A stretch of DNA of 21,788 bases from Thioglobus_C sp964448305 (GCA_964448305.1 CAYUWB010000022.1:1-21788); one strand, 5' to 3'; shown: positions 14,321-21,781, numbered from the stretch's first letter. Notes: a model not told the origin generated them from the sequence alone. Made by a program: numbers and translations.

Positions 14321-16485
14321 TAAACATATTCGAGATTCGCATAGCTGGCAATTAGCCACTTAGTGCCCGCTTGTTTGAACTTGATTTGAATACGGGCCGA
14401 GTCACCTTCGCCTTCAAAGTTAAGCACTGTACCAAAGCCAAACTTAGCGTGCTTAACCGCCACACCGATTGACAATTGACCTTGCTCTTCAGGCGCCACG
14501 TCTTGGTTATAAATATCATCTTCTTGATAGTTTTGCAGGGTTGCGCCGAATTTTTGTTTGACTGAATGAGTATATTCAACAGGGATTTCATCTAAAAATC
14601 GAGAAGGATAAGCATACAAAGATTGCCCATGCAAAAAGCGCTTAACTGCAAATGATAAATTAAGTTTTTTCATTGCACGCGTCATGCCAACATAACACAG
14701 CCTTCTTTCTTCATCCATTAAGTGTGGCTCATCTTTGCTTTGTCTAGAAGGGAATAAATCTTCTTCCATGCCAGTTAAAAACACATAAGGAAACTCTAGT
14801 CCTTTGGCAGAGTGAATAGTCATAAGCTGCACATTTTGATTAATAGGTGCATTGGTGTCACCACTTGAATCTAACGAGGCCAATGAGATAAATCCGACCA
14901 CTTCATTCATTTCACTGTCTTCTTCATGAACGTATTGTTTGGCTGCGGCAATCAGCTCTTCTAAGTTTTCTTTTTTACTGCCAGCCTTATCAGTTTTATC
15001 GTTTGAGTAGTGTTCAATCAAACCAGAGGCCTTAATCAAATAAGCAATTTTTTCACTAAGCTCTAAGTGCTTGGCGTCATCACACATTTGCTCAATTAAC
15101 TGTGTAAATCCGCTTAATGCATTGCTTGCACGAGTTGGTAGTGAGGGCGATATGGCAATGGCTGCTTGGAAAAGATTGGTGTGATGATCGCGCGCAAATT
15201 CCCTTACTTTTTCAATAGTAGCATTACCAATGCCTCTCGTCGGAAAGTTAACCACACGCTCAAAGGCAACATTATCAGCCGAGCTTTCCATTAAACGCAA
15301 ATAACACAAAGCGTCTTTAATCTCAGCGCGTTCAAAAAATCGAAGACCACCATAAATCACATAAGGAATATTGTATTTAATCAGCCGTTCTTCAAACCCT
15401 CTAGACTGTGCGTTAGAGCGATAAAGAATAGCGCATTCATTAGCAAGCACGCCATCATTAATGTGTTTTTGAATGGTGCTAACAACATAATCTGATTCGT
15501 CAGTTTCTGTACGTGCTTCATAGATATCAATCAAATCACCATCACCTGAATCCGTCCATAGTGATTTCCCCATGCGATTTGAGTTATTGGCAATCAGTGC
15601 ATTAGATGCGCCTAAAATATTACCGGTAGAGCGATAATTTTGCTCAAGACGAATGGTTTGAATAGGGCGAAAGTCAGACTCTAATTTTTGGATATTTTCA
15701 ATTTTTGCACCACGCCAGCCATAAATTGATTGATCATCATCACCCACACAAAATATTTGATTCCTGCCTGATGAGAGTAATTTAATCCATTTGTACTGAA
15801 TGGTGTTGGTATCTTGAAATTCATCAATCAAGATATGCTCAAAACGATTTTGGTAGTGGGCAAGCAACTCGGTGTTGTTTTTGAGTAATTTATAGCTGCG
15901 CACCAAAAGCTCAGCAAAATCAATCAACTCGTTAGCCTTACAGTGCGCTTCATAAAGCTCAAACACTTTAATACTTTGCTTAACAAAATAGTTGTACCCA
16001 GCGTCGATGTCACTTGGCTGAGTACCCTCATCTTTTTGTTGGTTGATAAACCACTGAATTTTACGAACAGGAAATTTTGACTCGTCAACTTGGTTTTCTT
16101 TCATTAAACGCTTAATGATACGGAACTGATCTTGTTGATCTAGAATTTGAAATTGAGCGCTTAAGTTTGCCTCAATAGGGTGGGCGCGTAATAATCGATG
16201 TGCCAATCCATGAAAAGTACCGACCCACATACTTCTAATTGGCCGCCTTAATAACACTTCAAGGCGCTCACGCATTTCTTTGGCTGCTTTGTTAGTGAAG
16301 GTGACTGCTAAGATAGCGTCAATATGGGTATTTTGTTGTGTGACTAAATAAGCAATACGATGGGTTAAAACACGAGTCTTGCCGCTACCTGCGCCCGCAA
16401 GTATTAAGGCATTTTGCGTATCATCTAAAGTAACTGATTGACTTTGTTTGTCGTTAAGCCCATTGATTATTTCAGATAAATTCAT
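14320..16485 (-). CDS. uvrD: DNA helicase II UvrD
   Basis: SF1A 3'-5' helicase acting in nucleotide excision and mismatch repair. The length is 721 residues (E. coli 720). Motifs seen are Walker A AGAGSGKT (30-37), TFTNKAAKEM (62-71), Walker B LIDEFQDTN (219-227), GDDDQSIYGWRGA (248-260), QNYRS and the late VMTIHSAKGLEF-like block (MTIHSAKGLEFPYVF). The C-terminus has the UvrD Tudor-like domain (GVAVKHAKFGFGTVLNFEGEG ... WLIASYANLEYV), which distinguishes it from Rep. It is a single-gene unit with its own strong-looking promoter and converges on the nagZ operon. Confidence 0.96.
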   Translation of the reverse strand: MNLSEIINGLNDKQSQSVTLDDTQNALILAGAGSGKTRVLTHRIAYLVTQQNTHIDAILAVTFTNKAAKEMRERLEVLLRRPIRSMWVGTFHGLAHRLLRAHPIEANLSAQFQILDQQDQFRIIKRLMKENQVDESKFPVRKIQWFINQQKDEGTQPSDIDAGYNYFVKQSIKVFELYEAHCKANELIDFAELLVRSYKLLKNNTELLAHYQNRFEHILIDEFQDTNTIQYKWIKLLSSGRNQIFCVGDDDQSIYGWRGAKIENIQKLESDFRPIQTIRLEQNYRSTGNILGASNALIANNSNRMGKSLWTDSGDGDLIDIYEARTETDESDYVVSTIQKHINDGVLANECAILYRSNAQSRGFEERLIKYNIPYVIYGGLRFFERAEIKDALCYLRLMESSADNVAFERVVNFPTRGIGNATIEKVREFARDHHTNLFQAAIAISPSLPTRASNALSGFTQLIEQMCDDAKHLELSEKIAYLIKASGLIEHYSNDKTDKAGSKKENLEELIAAAKQYVHEEDSEMNEVVGFISLASLDSSGDTNAPINQNVQLMTIHSAKGLEFPYVFLTGMEEDLFPSRQSKDEPHLMDEERRLCYVGMTRAMKKLNLSFAVKRFLHGQSLYAYPSRFLDEIPVEYTHSVKQKFGATLQNYQEDDIYNQDVAPEEQGQLSIGVAVKHAKFGFGTVLNFEGEGDSARIQIKFKQAGTKWLIASYANLEYV

Positions 16486-16494
16486 GTTTTTTTC

Positions 16495-16522
16495 TTGCTT
16501 GATGGCATTAAATGGTTATAAT
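16495..16522 (+). promoter_or_regulatory. Candidate promoter of the 61-residue acidic protein gene
   Basis: TATAAT (16517-16522) is a perfect -10 with a weak -35 TTGCTT (16495-16500) at 16 bp. It overlaps the uvrD -10 on the other strand. The implied 5' leader is about 90 nt, AT-rich, and I see no convincing structure in it. Confidence 0.42.
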
Positions 16523-16543
16523 ATTATCTTTCTCTGATATCAA
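16515..16543 (-). promoter_or_regulatory. uvrD promoter
   Basis: On the minus strand TTGATA (16538-16543) and TATAAC (16515-16520) are both 5/6 matches with a 17-bp spacer. Transcription would start near 16508, about 22 nt before the uvrD ATG. Confidence 0.62.
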
Positions 16544-16605
16544 GTAACGAAGCCTGATTAAAGAGTAAGAGATTATAAACAATATTAAAAGTTAAAGTTA
16601 AATTT

Positions 16606-16611
16606 AAGGAG
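16606..16611 (+). promoter_or_regulatory. Strong Shine-Dalgarno AAGGAG
   Basis: AAGGAG lies 8 nt before the ATG at 16620. It is one of the few textbook ribosome sites in the window and supports high translation of the 61-residue protein. Confidence 0.8.
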
Positions 16612-16619
16612 TATCTGTA

Positions 16620-16805
16620 ATGACTTACTATGAAGGTGTTAAAAAAATGGAAGAAATGGGCGTAAACGACAACTACATTCAAGGTTGGGTAGCCGGTTTT
16701 TTAAATAATCCTGAGCTTGAAGAGCAAAGAATTACTGACGAGTGGGAATCAGGCTATGAAGACGGCAAAGAGCAAACAGATGCAAACTTCGCAAACTTCT
16801 GCTAA
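16620..16805 (+). CDS. Small acidic protein, RMF/CrpP-like spacing, unknown function
   Basis: The 61-residue protein is strongly acidic (14 Asp/Glu against 4 Lys/Arg). It is a stand-alone unit: own -10, strong AAGGAG, own intrinsic terminator, which together suggest abundant expression. The pattern Y-x2-G-x2-AG (19-26), then a Pro (31), then W-x2-GYEDG (42-49) resembles the spacing of ribosome modulation factor and CrpP-type small proteins. RMF, however, is basic and binds rRNA, so the resemblance does not show the same function. A terminal Cys61 is present. I cannot assign a function. Confidence 0.8.
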   Translation: MTYYEGVKKMEEMGVNDNYIQGWVAGFLNNPELEEQRITDEWESGYEDGKEQTDANFANFC

Positions 16806-16828
16806 TCACATTCATTAAGAATGACTTA

Positions 16829-16853
16829 AAAAGCCCCGTTTACGGGGCTTTTT
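16829..16853 (+). terminator. Intrinsic terminator after the 61-residue gene
   Basis: A GC-rich stem AAGCCCCGT / ACGGGGCTT (16831-16839 and 16842-16850) with a TT loop is followed by a T run and preceded by A residues. It separates the small gene from epmB, which starts 15 bp later. Confidence 0.93.
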
Positions 16854-16867
16854 AATGCGCTATCATT

Positions 16868-17827
16868 ATGCAAGACAACTGGCAGCACAATACAAGAAAC
16901 ACGCTTAAAGGCGCCAGTAGTTGTAATGATTTTTTTCAGAGTGATCAATTTGAAGATCAACATTTTCCGATTAAAATCCCTCTAGAATTTGCAAATCTAA
17001 TTGATAAAAACAATCCAAATGATCCTTTATTAAAACAAGTAATTAATTTTAACTCCCAAGCAAGGCTTGGGAGTTCTGAGTTTAGTTTATCGCCATTAGC
17101 TGATGAAGACAATGCACCAGTTGCAGGCTTAATACACAAATATCCTAACCGTGTTTTATTGATTACCTCAAGGGTTTGTGCTATTCATTGTCAGTACTGT
17201 TTCCGACAAAATTTTGATTATGCTGAACATGATGCAACGAGCAATTGGCTGGCAATTGAAGACTATATTCGCAATCATCAGTCTATTAATGAAGTCATTC
17301 TTAGTGGTGGTGACCCTTTAAGCTTGAGTGATGATAAGCTAGAAAAATTAATCAAAAATATTGAAAATATTCAACATGTTAAGTTGCTGCGCATCCATTC
17401 TCGCTCTGTGGTGGTAACACCAAGCAGAATAACTGATAAATTGGTCGAAATACTGGTTAAAACGTCGTTAAAAGTGGTTTTGGTGACACACATTAACCAT
17501 GAAAATGAAATGTCAGAGACATTTGTTAAAAATATTGGAAATTTTGTCAATGTGACCTTGCTCAACCAGTCGGTGTTGTTGGCAGGGGTTAATGACGATT
17601 TAAACGCTTTAGAACAATTAAATTTGAAGTTATTTGATGCCGGTATTTTGCCATATTACTTACACATGTTAGATAAAGTAGAAGGTGCAGAGAAATTTTT
17701 AGTCAGTGATGATTGTGCAATTGAATTGCATCAGCAATTGCAGAAAAAACTCAGTGGTTATCTAGTGCCGAAATTGGTACGAGATGAAAATGCTGAATCT
17801 AAGACCTGGATGTCATCAAAAGATTGA
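16868..17827 (+). CDS. epmB: EF-P (R)-beta-lysylation radical SAM aminomutase EpmB
   Basis: Radical SAM, PLP-dependent lysine 2,3-aminomutase family protein. EpmB converts (S)-alpha-lysine to (R)-beta-lysine for attachment to elongation factor P by EpmA. The 319 residues (E. coli 342) show the cluster motif Cys104-x3-Cys108-x2-Cys111 in VCAIHCQYCFR, the SGGDPLSL motif and the C-terminal GYLVPKLVRD ... SKTW region, with Lys312 a candidate PLP lysine. The short length and C-terminus fit EpmB rather than the catabolic KamA. epmA and efp are not in the window. No Shine-Dalgarno is visible and the upstream terminator ends 15 bp before the ATG. The 3' end overlaps the convergent thioredoxin gene by 12 bp. 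Confidence 0.92.
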   Translation: MQDNWQHNTRNTLKGASSCNDFFQSDQFEDQHFPIKIPLEFANLIDKNNPNDPLLKQVINFNSQARLGSSEFSLSPLADEDNAPVAGLIHKYPNRVLLITSRVCAIHCQYCFRQNFDYAEHDATSNWLAIEDYIRNHQSINEVILSGGDPLSLSDDKLEKLIKNIENIQHVKLLRIHSRSVVVTPSRITDKLVEILVKTSLKVVLVTHINHENEMSETFVKNIGNFVNVTLLNQSVLLAGVNDDLNALEQLNLKLFDAGILPYYLHMLDKVEGAEKFLVSDDCAIELHQQLQKKLSGYLVPKLVRDENAESKTWMSSKD

Positions 17828-18352
17828 TTTTTCCAAAATAGCAATATCGATTTCACCCATGTGATAATCAACTAACTTGCCTTCTGGATCATATATATAT
17901 GTTGTTGGCATGCCAAACACATCACCAAATGTACTAAATTGAGCGCTATTTTCATCGCTAAATAAGATGATTGGATAATCCACCATAAAGGTATCAGTAA
18001 ATTCAATGGCGGCTTCTCTGTTGGCTTCCTCGTAGTCCATGCCTAAAATTTCAACTTTGTCTGAATACTTGTTGTAGAACTCTACAAAAGCAGGGATTTC
18101 TTTTAAGCAAGGCGGGCACCAAGTGGCCCAAAAATTCACCACTAAATACTTACCTTTAACTGTTTCGTTATTGTGCGTATTACCATTCAGATCAACCACT
18201 GAGAAATTGGGCAACTTAATTGCTTTTTCGTTCTCAATTGCTTTTTCGTTCTGAAATAAGGCTTTAACTCTTTCTTTGGCCTCATTAACGGTAATTGCTT
18301 GAACCTGACTTAAGGGAAAAATAAGGGCGAGTATAATTAGAATTTTTTTCAT
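17816..18352 (-). CDS. TlpA/ResA-type periplasmic thioredoxin
   Basis: Exported thiol-disulfide oxidoreductase. The ATG at 18352 is chosen because it is followed at once by a signal peptide (MKKILIILALIFPLSQVQA, cleavage after residue 19); a frame extension to 18403 would bury that signal and overlap the divergent gene. The 178-residue protein has the active site FWATWCPPC (74-82, Cys79 and Cys82) and the cis-proline in GMPTTY (Pro149). LPNFSVVDLNGN (47-58) is the AhpC-TSA/TlpA family entry. Such proteins usually reduce apocytochrome c or other envelope cysteines; the partner is not shown here. Residues 35-45 carry a duplicated NEKAI block. Confidence 0.92.
   Translation of the reverse strand: MKKILIILALIFPLSQVQAITVNEAKERVKALFQNEKAIENEKAIKLPNFSVVDLNGNTHNNETVKGKYLVVNFWATWCPPCLKEIPAFVEFYNKYSDKVEILGMDYEEANREAAIEFTDTFMVDYPIILFSDENSAQFSTFGDVFGMPTTYIYDPEGKLVDYHMGEIDIAILEKSIF
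18218..18253 (-). repeat. Two-copy 18-bp tandem repeat within the TlpA gene
   Basis: Units 18218-18235 and 18236-18253 differ only in the last base. They encode a repeated NEKAI(E) block in the linker between the signal peptide and the thioredoxin domain. The unit is a multiple of three, so the frame is kept. Confidence 0.85.
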
Positions 18353-18366
18353 AACCAATTTTAATA

Positions 18367-18714
18367 ATGAGTGTAAAAATTTACCATAATCCGAGATGTA
18401 CAAAATCTAGACTAACACTAGCTATTTTAGAAGAAAAAAGCTTAGACTTCGAAGTAATTAAATACCTTGAAAATACACCTAGCGTAGCAGAGTTAAAAAC
18501 CTTACTTGATGAATTGGACATGGATCCAAGATCATTAATGCGCACATTTGAAGCGCCTTATAAAGAAAACAACCTAGATGATGAATCACTTAGCGAAGAT
18601 CAACTCATTCAGGCGATGGTTGATAACCCAATTTTGATTGAGCGCCCAATCGTTAAAACCGACAAAGGTATTGTTATTGGACGACCACCTGAAAATGTTT
18701 TGAAGATTATTTAA
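18367..18714 (+). CDS. ArsC/YfgD-family arsenate reductase-like protein
   Basis: Thioredoxin-fold protein of 115 residues with the ArsC signature: Cys11 in NPRCTKSR and three arginines in positions matching the E. coli ArsC site (Arg59, Arg93 in ERPIV, Arg106 in GRPPE). The short form and the KSR motif are closer to YfgD-type proteins than to plasmid ArsC, so arsenate reduction is possible but unproved. No ars regulator or pump is nearby. Only 14 bp separate its ATG from that of the divergent TlpA gene, and no Shine-Dalgarno is visible. A TATAAT at 18332-18337, inside the TlpA signal-peptide codons, could be its -10. It overlaps the convergent GST gene by 4 bp. Confidence 0.88.
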   Translation: MSVKIYHNPRCTKSRLTLAILEEKSLDFEVIKYLENTPSVAELKTLLDELDMDPRSLMRTFEAPYKENNLDDESLSEDQLIQAMVDNPILIERPIVKTDKGIVIGRPPENVLKII

Positions 18715-19370
18715 TCAACCAATAAGGTTGATAAGTAACCTTCTCGACCTTCGATGTTTGAATAGTAAACATCATCCAAACCATCTACAACAGAAGATTT
18801 AACCACTTCTACAGCAAGAATAGCATCACTCCAAGCGCTTAAGTTTTTATATGCTGCGAGCGATAGGGCGTTATCAGTAAATTCATTGATCCAGGCTAGA
18901 CGCATGAAAAAAGGCGCAAAAGCCGCGTCAATCATCGCAAAGTCATCACCATTGAAAAAAGTATCGTTGCCTTTAACTGACTCAACTTTTTCAAGCTTAC
19001 CAAATAATGATTCTTTGGCTTTGCTGTAAGTCTCTTCATCGCCAGTTACTAGGCTGAATAGATCATCAAATAGGGCGGATGAAAATTGAATCCAAGCGCG
19101 GTTTTTGGCTTTTTGTATTGCATCACTTGGGTGTAAGTCACTGTCGCTAATATCGTTAGCAAACTCACCAATAACACTTGATTCAAAAATTATCTCATCG
19201 TTGGCTTTTAACAAAGGCACCTGGCCAGTTGGTGAAATTTCCTTAAACCAATCGGGCGGATCCATCGGATTGATAAAAGTGATATCGTAGTCGATGTTTT
19301 GTTTTTTTAAGATGATAATTGCACGCTGTACAAACGGGCAAAGCTTAAAACTAATTAATTCTAATTTCAT
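18711..19370 (-). CDS. Glutathione S-transferase family protein
   Basis: A 219-residue GST-fold protein. The thioredoxin-like half shows FKLCPFVQR (8-16, Cys11), the cis-proline motif GQVPLL (49-54) and the glutathione gamma-glutamyl contact ESS (63-65). The helical C-terminal domain follows from about residue 85. The CPFVQR site is typical of omega/SspA-like GSTs, and stringent starvation protein A is a possible identity, but sspB and the usual rplM-rpsI context are absent. A minus-strand TATAAT at 19397-19402 could be its -10. It ends inside the last codons of the ArsC-like gene. Confidence 0.87.
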   Translation of the reverse strand: MKLELISFKLCPFVQRAIIILKKQNIDYDITFINPMDPPDWFKEISPTGQVPLLKANDEIIFESSVIGEFANDISDSDLHPSDAIQKAKNRAWIQFSSALFDDLFSLVTGDEETYSKAKESLFGKLEKVESVKGNDTFFNGDDFAMIDAAFAPFFMRLAWINEFTDNALSLAAYKNLSAWSDAILAVEVVKSSVVDGLDDVYYSNIEGREGYLSTLLVD

Positions 19371-19396
19371 AATAATGTTTATTGTTTTTTGATGCG

Positions 19397-19402
19397 ATTA
19401 TA
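19397..19402 (-). promoter_or_regulatory. Candidate -10 of the GST gene
   Basis: TATAAT on the minus strand, 26 bp before the GST start codon. I find no good -35. The rest of the 161-bp gap between the GST start and the rlmH stop (19371-19531) holds only AT-rich imperfect hairpins, for example AATCAA/TTGATT at 19446-19461. Confidence 0.35.
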
Positions 19403-19531
19403 CCGCTAACCATTAGCAAGTATTTTGCTCTTCTGCAAGGCGGGCAATCAAAATATTGATTAAGCATAGGTGGAACTATGTGATTGAAATATTTTAATTG
19501 TTCAACGCAGTCAGAAGGGCAAAAGGCACCG

Positions 19532-19999
19532 CTAATCACGATGATAGGGGTGGTTAGTTAATAACGAATGTGCGCGGTAGATTTGCTCAATAGCCAGTAA
19601 GCGTGCCATAGAATGTGGCAAAGTTAAGTTTGATAAGCCCCACAGTTGGTTGGTGTGTTGTTTACAGGTGTCGGATAGTCCGTCCGCACCACCAATCAGC
19701 AAGGCGACGTTGTCACCATTTTGTTGCCAATTTTCCATATTACTAGCCATGTCTTTGGTCGTGTGTTGTTTGCCTTTTTCATCAAAGGCAATCACTAGGT
19801 TTGATCCTTGCGTGGCTTTTATTAGCAGCTCACCCTCTAGTGTTTTAATTTGATCAATATTTTTGCCTTTACGCTTTTGCGCATCCAGTGTGATTAATTC
19901 AAAGTTAAGCGAGGCGGGTAATTGTTTTTGATAATGATTAATGCCAGTTTGTATCCAATCTGGCATTTTTTTTCCAATCGCAATCAGCTTAATTTTCAT
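19532..19999 (-). CDS. rlmH: 23S rRNA (pseudouridine-1915-N3)-methyltransferase RlmH
   Basis: SPOUT-fold methyltransferase that modifies pseudouridine 1915 in helix 69 of 23S rRNA. The length is 155 residues, as in E. coli. The SAM-binding knot shows LIGGADG (101-107), and the conserved C-terminal block runs LTLPHSMARLLAIEQIYRA (125-143) to NHPYHR (149-154). It lies 5 bp after rsfS in the common nadD-rsfS-rlmH order. Confidence 0.97.
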   Translation of the reverse strand: MKIKLIAIGKKMPDWIQTGINHYQKQLPASLNFELITLDAQKRKGKNIDQIKTLEGELLIKATQGSNLVIAFDEKGKQHTTKDMASNMENWQQNGDNVALLIGGADGLSDTCKQHTNQLWGLSNLTLPHSMARLLAIEQIYRAHSLLTNHPYHRD

Positions 20000-20004
20000 C
20001 GAAA

Positions 20005-20343
20005 TTAATCGTTGGAATTCTCAGCACCAGACCAAAGTTTTTCAAGCTTGTAGAATTCTCGGGTTTTTTCTGTCATTACGTGTACAACCACTTCAGCCAA
20101 GTCAATCAACATCCAGTGACCAGTTTCAGCGCCTTCAACACCAACAACTTTCATACCTAAGCGCTTGGCTTCAATTTTAATATTATTGGCAATACCGCGT
20201 ACATGTTGTGCCGATCGGCCTGTGGCGATAACGATAGCTTCGATATCAGCACTTTGTTCTAAAATTTTTAGAGTGACAATATCTTCGCCTTTTAATTCTT
20301 CAATCGTCTCAGTAACGACTTTGAGTTGATCTTCTAATTTCAT
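20005..20343 (-). CDS. rsfS: Ribosomal silencing factor RsfS
   Basis: Binds ribosomal protein L14 and blocks subunit joining when nutrients are short. The 112 residues include the family core SAQHVRGIANNI (44-55), EGAETGHWMLIDLAEVVVHV (70-89) and the terminal TREFYKLEKLW (94-104). ATGA overlap with nadD and a 5-bp gap to rlmH place it in the middle of the operon. Confidence 0.97.
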   Translation of the reverse strand: MKLEDQLKVVTETIEELKGEDIVTLKILEQSADIEAIVIATGRSAQHVRGIANNIKIEAKRLGMKVVGVEGAETGHWMLIDLAEVVVHVMTEKTREFYKLEKLWSGAENSND

Positions 20344-20885
20344 AAGTTTTTTAGGTAATGAATAATGGATTCTGGCAGTAAGCCAGATAAATTTTGTTGT
20401 GCGTCTATTTTACTTCGAATTTGTGTAGATGAAATGTTAACCAATGGCACTTTAGAAAAATAAACACCTTCATTATTGGTTTGCTTACTGCCTATTCTGG
20501 GCAGCACCACCAAAGTTGCATAATCACCTAGTTGTTGGTGTTTTTTCCAGCTGGCGATATTATCAAAACTGTCAGCGCCCATAATAAAAAAAATTGTGTC
20601 GTTAGGGTATTCTGTGTGAATTTGCTTGAGAGAATCAATAGTATAAGAGGGTGATTGTCTGTCAATTTCTCGAGTATCGACTGAAAGTTCGCTAAATTCT
20701 TGTACGGCAAGTTTGAGCATGTCTAGTCGCTGTTTGGCGCTAAATCGAAGTTTAGATTTATGCACAGGTGTTGCACAAGGCATTAAAAACAACTCGGATA
20801 GATTAAGTTCTTTCTTAATGGCGACTGCATTTTTTAAATGCCCAAAGTGAATAGGATCAAACGACCCACCAAAAAAACCAATCAT
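20340..20885 (-). CDS. nadD: Nicotinate-nucleotide adenylyltransferase NadD
   Basis: Joins nicotinate mononucleotide and ATP to give deamido-NAD in NAD synthesis. The 181 residues (shorter than the 213 of E. coli) carry the nucleotidyltransferase motif GGSFDPIHFGH (6-16, His13 and His16) and ISSTQIR (151-157). The fold's IMGADSF block is at 101-107. The start overlaps the MBL gene by ATGA and the end overlaps rsfS by 4 nt. holA, the usual upstream neighbour in enterobacteria, is replaced by the MBL gene. Confidence 0.96.
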   Translation of the reverse strand: MIGFFGGSFDPIHFGHLKNAVAIKKELNLSELFLMPCATPVHKSKLRFSAKQRLDMLKLAVQEFSELSVDTREIDRQSPSYTIDSLKQIHTEYPNDTIFFIMGADSFDNIASWKKHQQLGDYATLVVLPRIGSKQTNNEGVYFSKVPLVNISSTQIRSKIDAQQNLSGLLPESIIHYLKNL

Positions 20886-21634
20886 AATAAGGCGTTAAGC
20901 TCTTGTTGACTCACCGCTTGCATTGGGTAAGTGCGTGAACCATCGTGAATCTCATTACGATAGCGTACAAAATCAACTTCATTGTCAATCATTAAAAACG
21001 GATTACCTGACTTTTGCTCAGCCATCGTGGTGGTGATTTCACAGCCATAATCATGCCCGCAATGCAACAATACAGCATCATCCACTTGCTTGAGTTTTTG
21101 CAATGAATGAAAAAATTCACCAGCATCAGCGCCCGGCATTGCACAATGGCCTGCACCATATACAAACAAACTGTCCCCCGCAATGAGATGTCCATCTAGT
21201 AAGTAACAAATACCACCAGCCGTATGCCCTGGTGTATTGATAATGGTGGCTTTGGTGTCACCCAAAGTAACCGTGTCGTTATCATCAACCGTTGTCACCG
21301 CATGCCTAAGGCGTAAGTAGCGAGTTTCATTCACACCAGCCGTGATCTTTGCACCGGTTTTTTCAGCCACCTCATCCACCGCATTAATATGGTCTCCATG
21401 CCAGTGAGTGAGCCAGATATCCGTAAGTCTATAGCCTTTATCAGTAATTTTTTGAATGAATAAATCGGCCTCCCAAGCAGGGTCAATAATGGCGCAAGTT
21501 TTGCTTGCATGGTCAAAAATAAAATGAATGGAATTTTCGTAAGTACCCACATGATAGAGTATCTCTAAAGTGTAAGTTTCTTCAGTAAAGGTTTTTTCTA
21601 ACATGAGAATTTTCCATAAGCGCTGTACAAACAT
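20882..21634 (-). CDS. Metallo-beta-lactamase fold hydrolase, glyoxalase II/ETHE1-like
   Basis: Di-metal or iron hydrolase of 250 residues. Metal ligands are visible as THWHGDH (76-82: His77, His79, Asp81, His82), His137 in PGHTAGG, Asp154 in GDSLF and His191/His194 in LHCGHDYG. The block GDSLFVYGAGHCAMPGAD (153-170) resembles the GD-LF--G-GR-D-PG-D element of glyoxalase II-like and persulfide dioxygenase proteins, but the usual Arg-Thr-Asp is His-Cys-Ala, so the substrate may differ. The start at 21634 leaves a free N-terminus; an in-frame ATG at 21604 (MLEKTF, ten residues shorter) is equally possible. It heads the operon with nadD, rsfS and rlmH. Confidence 0.85.
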   Translation of the reverse strand: MFVQRLWKILMLEKTFTEETYTLEILYHVGTYENSIHFIFDHASKTCAIIDPAWEADLFIQKITDKGYRLTDIWLTHWHGDHINAVDEVAEKTGAKITAGVNETRYLRLRHAVTTVDDNDTVTLGDTKATIINTPGHTAGGICYLLDGHLIAGDSLFVYGAGHCAMPGADAGEFFHSLQKLKQVDDAVLLHCGHDYGCEITTTMAEQKSGNPFLMIDNEVDFVRYRNEIHDGSRTYPMQAVSQQELNALL

Positions 21635-21649
21635 TTTACCAAACTAGCC

Positions 21650-21677
21650 TTGACTAATTTGTCTTAGAGACTATAAT
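21650..21677 (+). promoter_or_regulatory. Promoter of tRNA-Ala
   Basis: TTGACT (21650-21655, 5/6) and TATAAT (21672-21677, 6/6) are 16 bp apart. Transcription would start near 21684, about 22 nt before the tRNA. It is the best sigma-70 promoter in the window. Confidence 0.8.
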
Positions 21678-21697
21678 TTACATCTTTTGCTTGGCAA
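21670..21697 (-). promoter_or_regulatory. Candidate promoter of the MBL-nadD-rsfS-rlmH operon
   Basis: On the minus strand TTGCCA (21692-21697, 4/6) and TATAGT (21670-21675, 5/6) are 16 bp apart. The -10 overlaps that of the divergent tRNA promoter. The start point near 21663 gives a leader of about 29 nt to the ATG at 21634. Confidence 0.5.
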
Positions 21698-21705
21698 CCA
21701 GTTTT

Positions 21706-21781
21706 GGGGCTATAGCTCAGCTGGGAGAGCACGACACTGGCAGTGTCGGGGTCAGCGGTTCGATCCCGCTTAGCTCCACCA
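21706..21781 (+). tRNA. tRNA-Ala, anticodon GGC
   Basis: A complete 76-nt cloverleaf with encoded CCA. The acceptor stem is GGGGCTA/TAGCTCC (with one G-T pair), the D-stem is GCTC/GAGC, the anticodon stem is CGACA/TGTCG with loop CTGGCAG (anticodon GGC, reads GCC and GCU), and the T-stem is AGCGG/CCGCT with loop TTCGATC. Discriminator base is A. Confidence 0.97.

Noticed and set aside
18353..18403. Upstream extension of the TlpA protein by 17 residues
   Set aside because: It would place charged residues before a clear signal peptide and overlap the divergent ArsC-like gene.
19351..19539. Minus-strand frame of 62 codons with a CPPC motif between rlmH and the GST gene
   Set aside because: It overlaps the starts and ends of two solid genes, has no Shine-Dalgarno or family resemblance, and the CPPC is isolated outside any thioredoxin fold.
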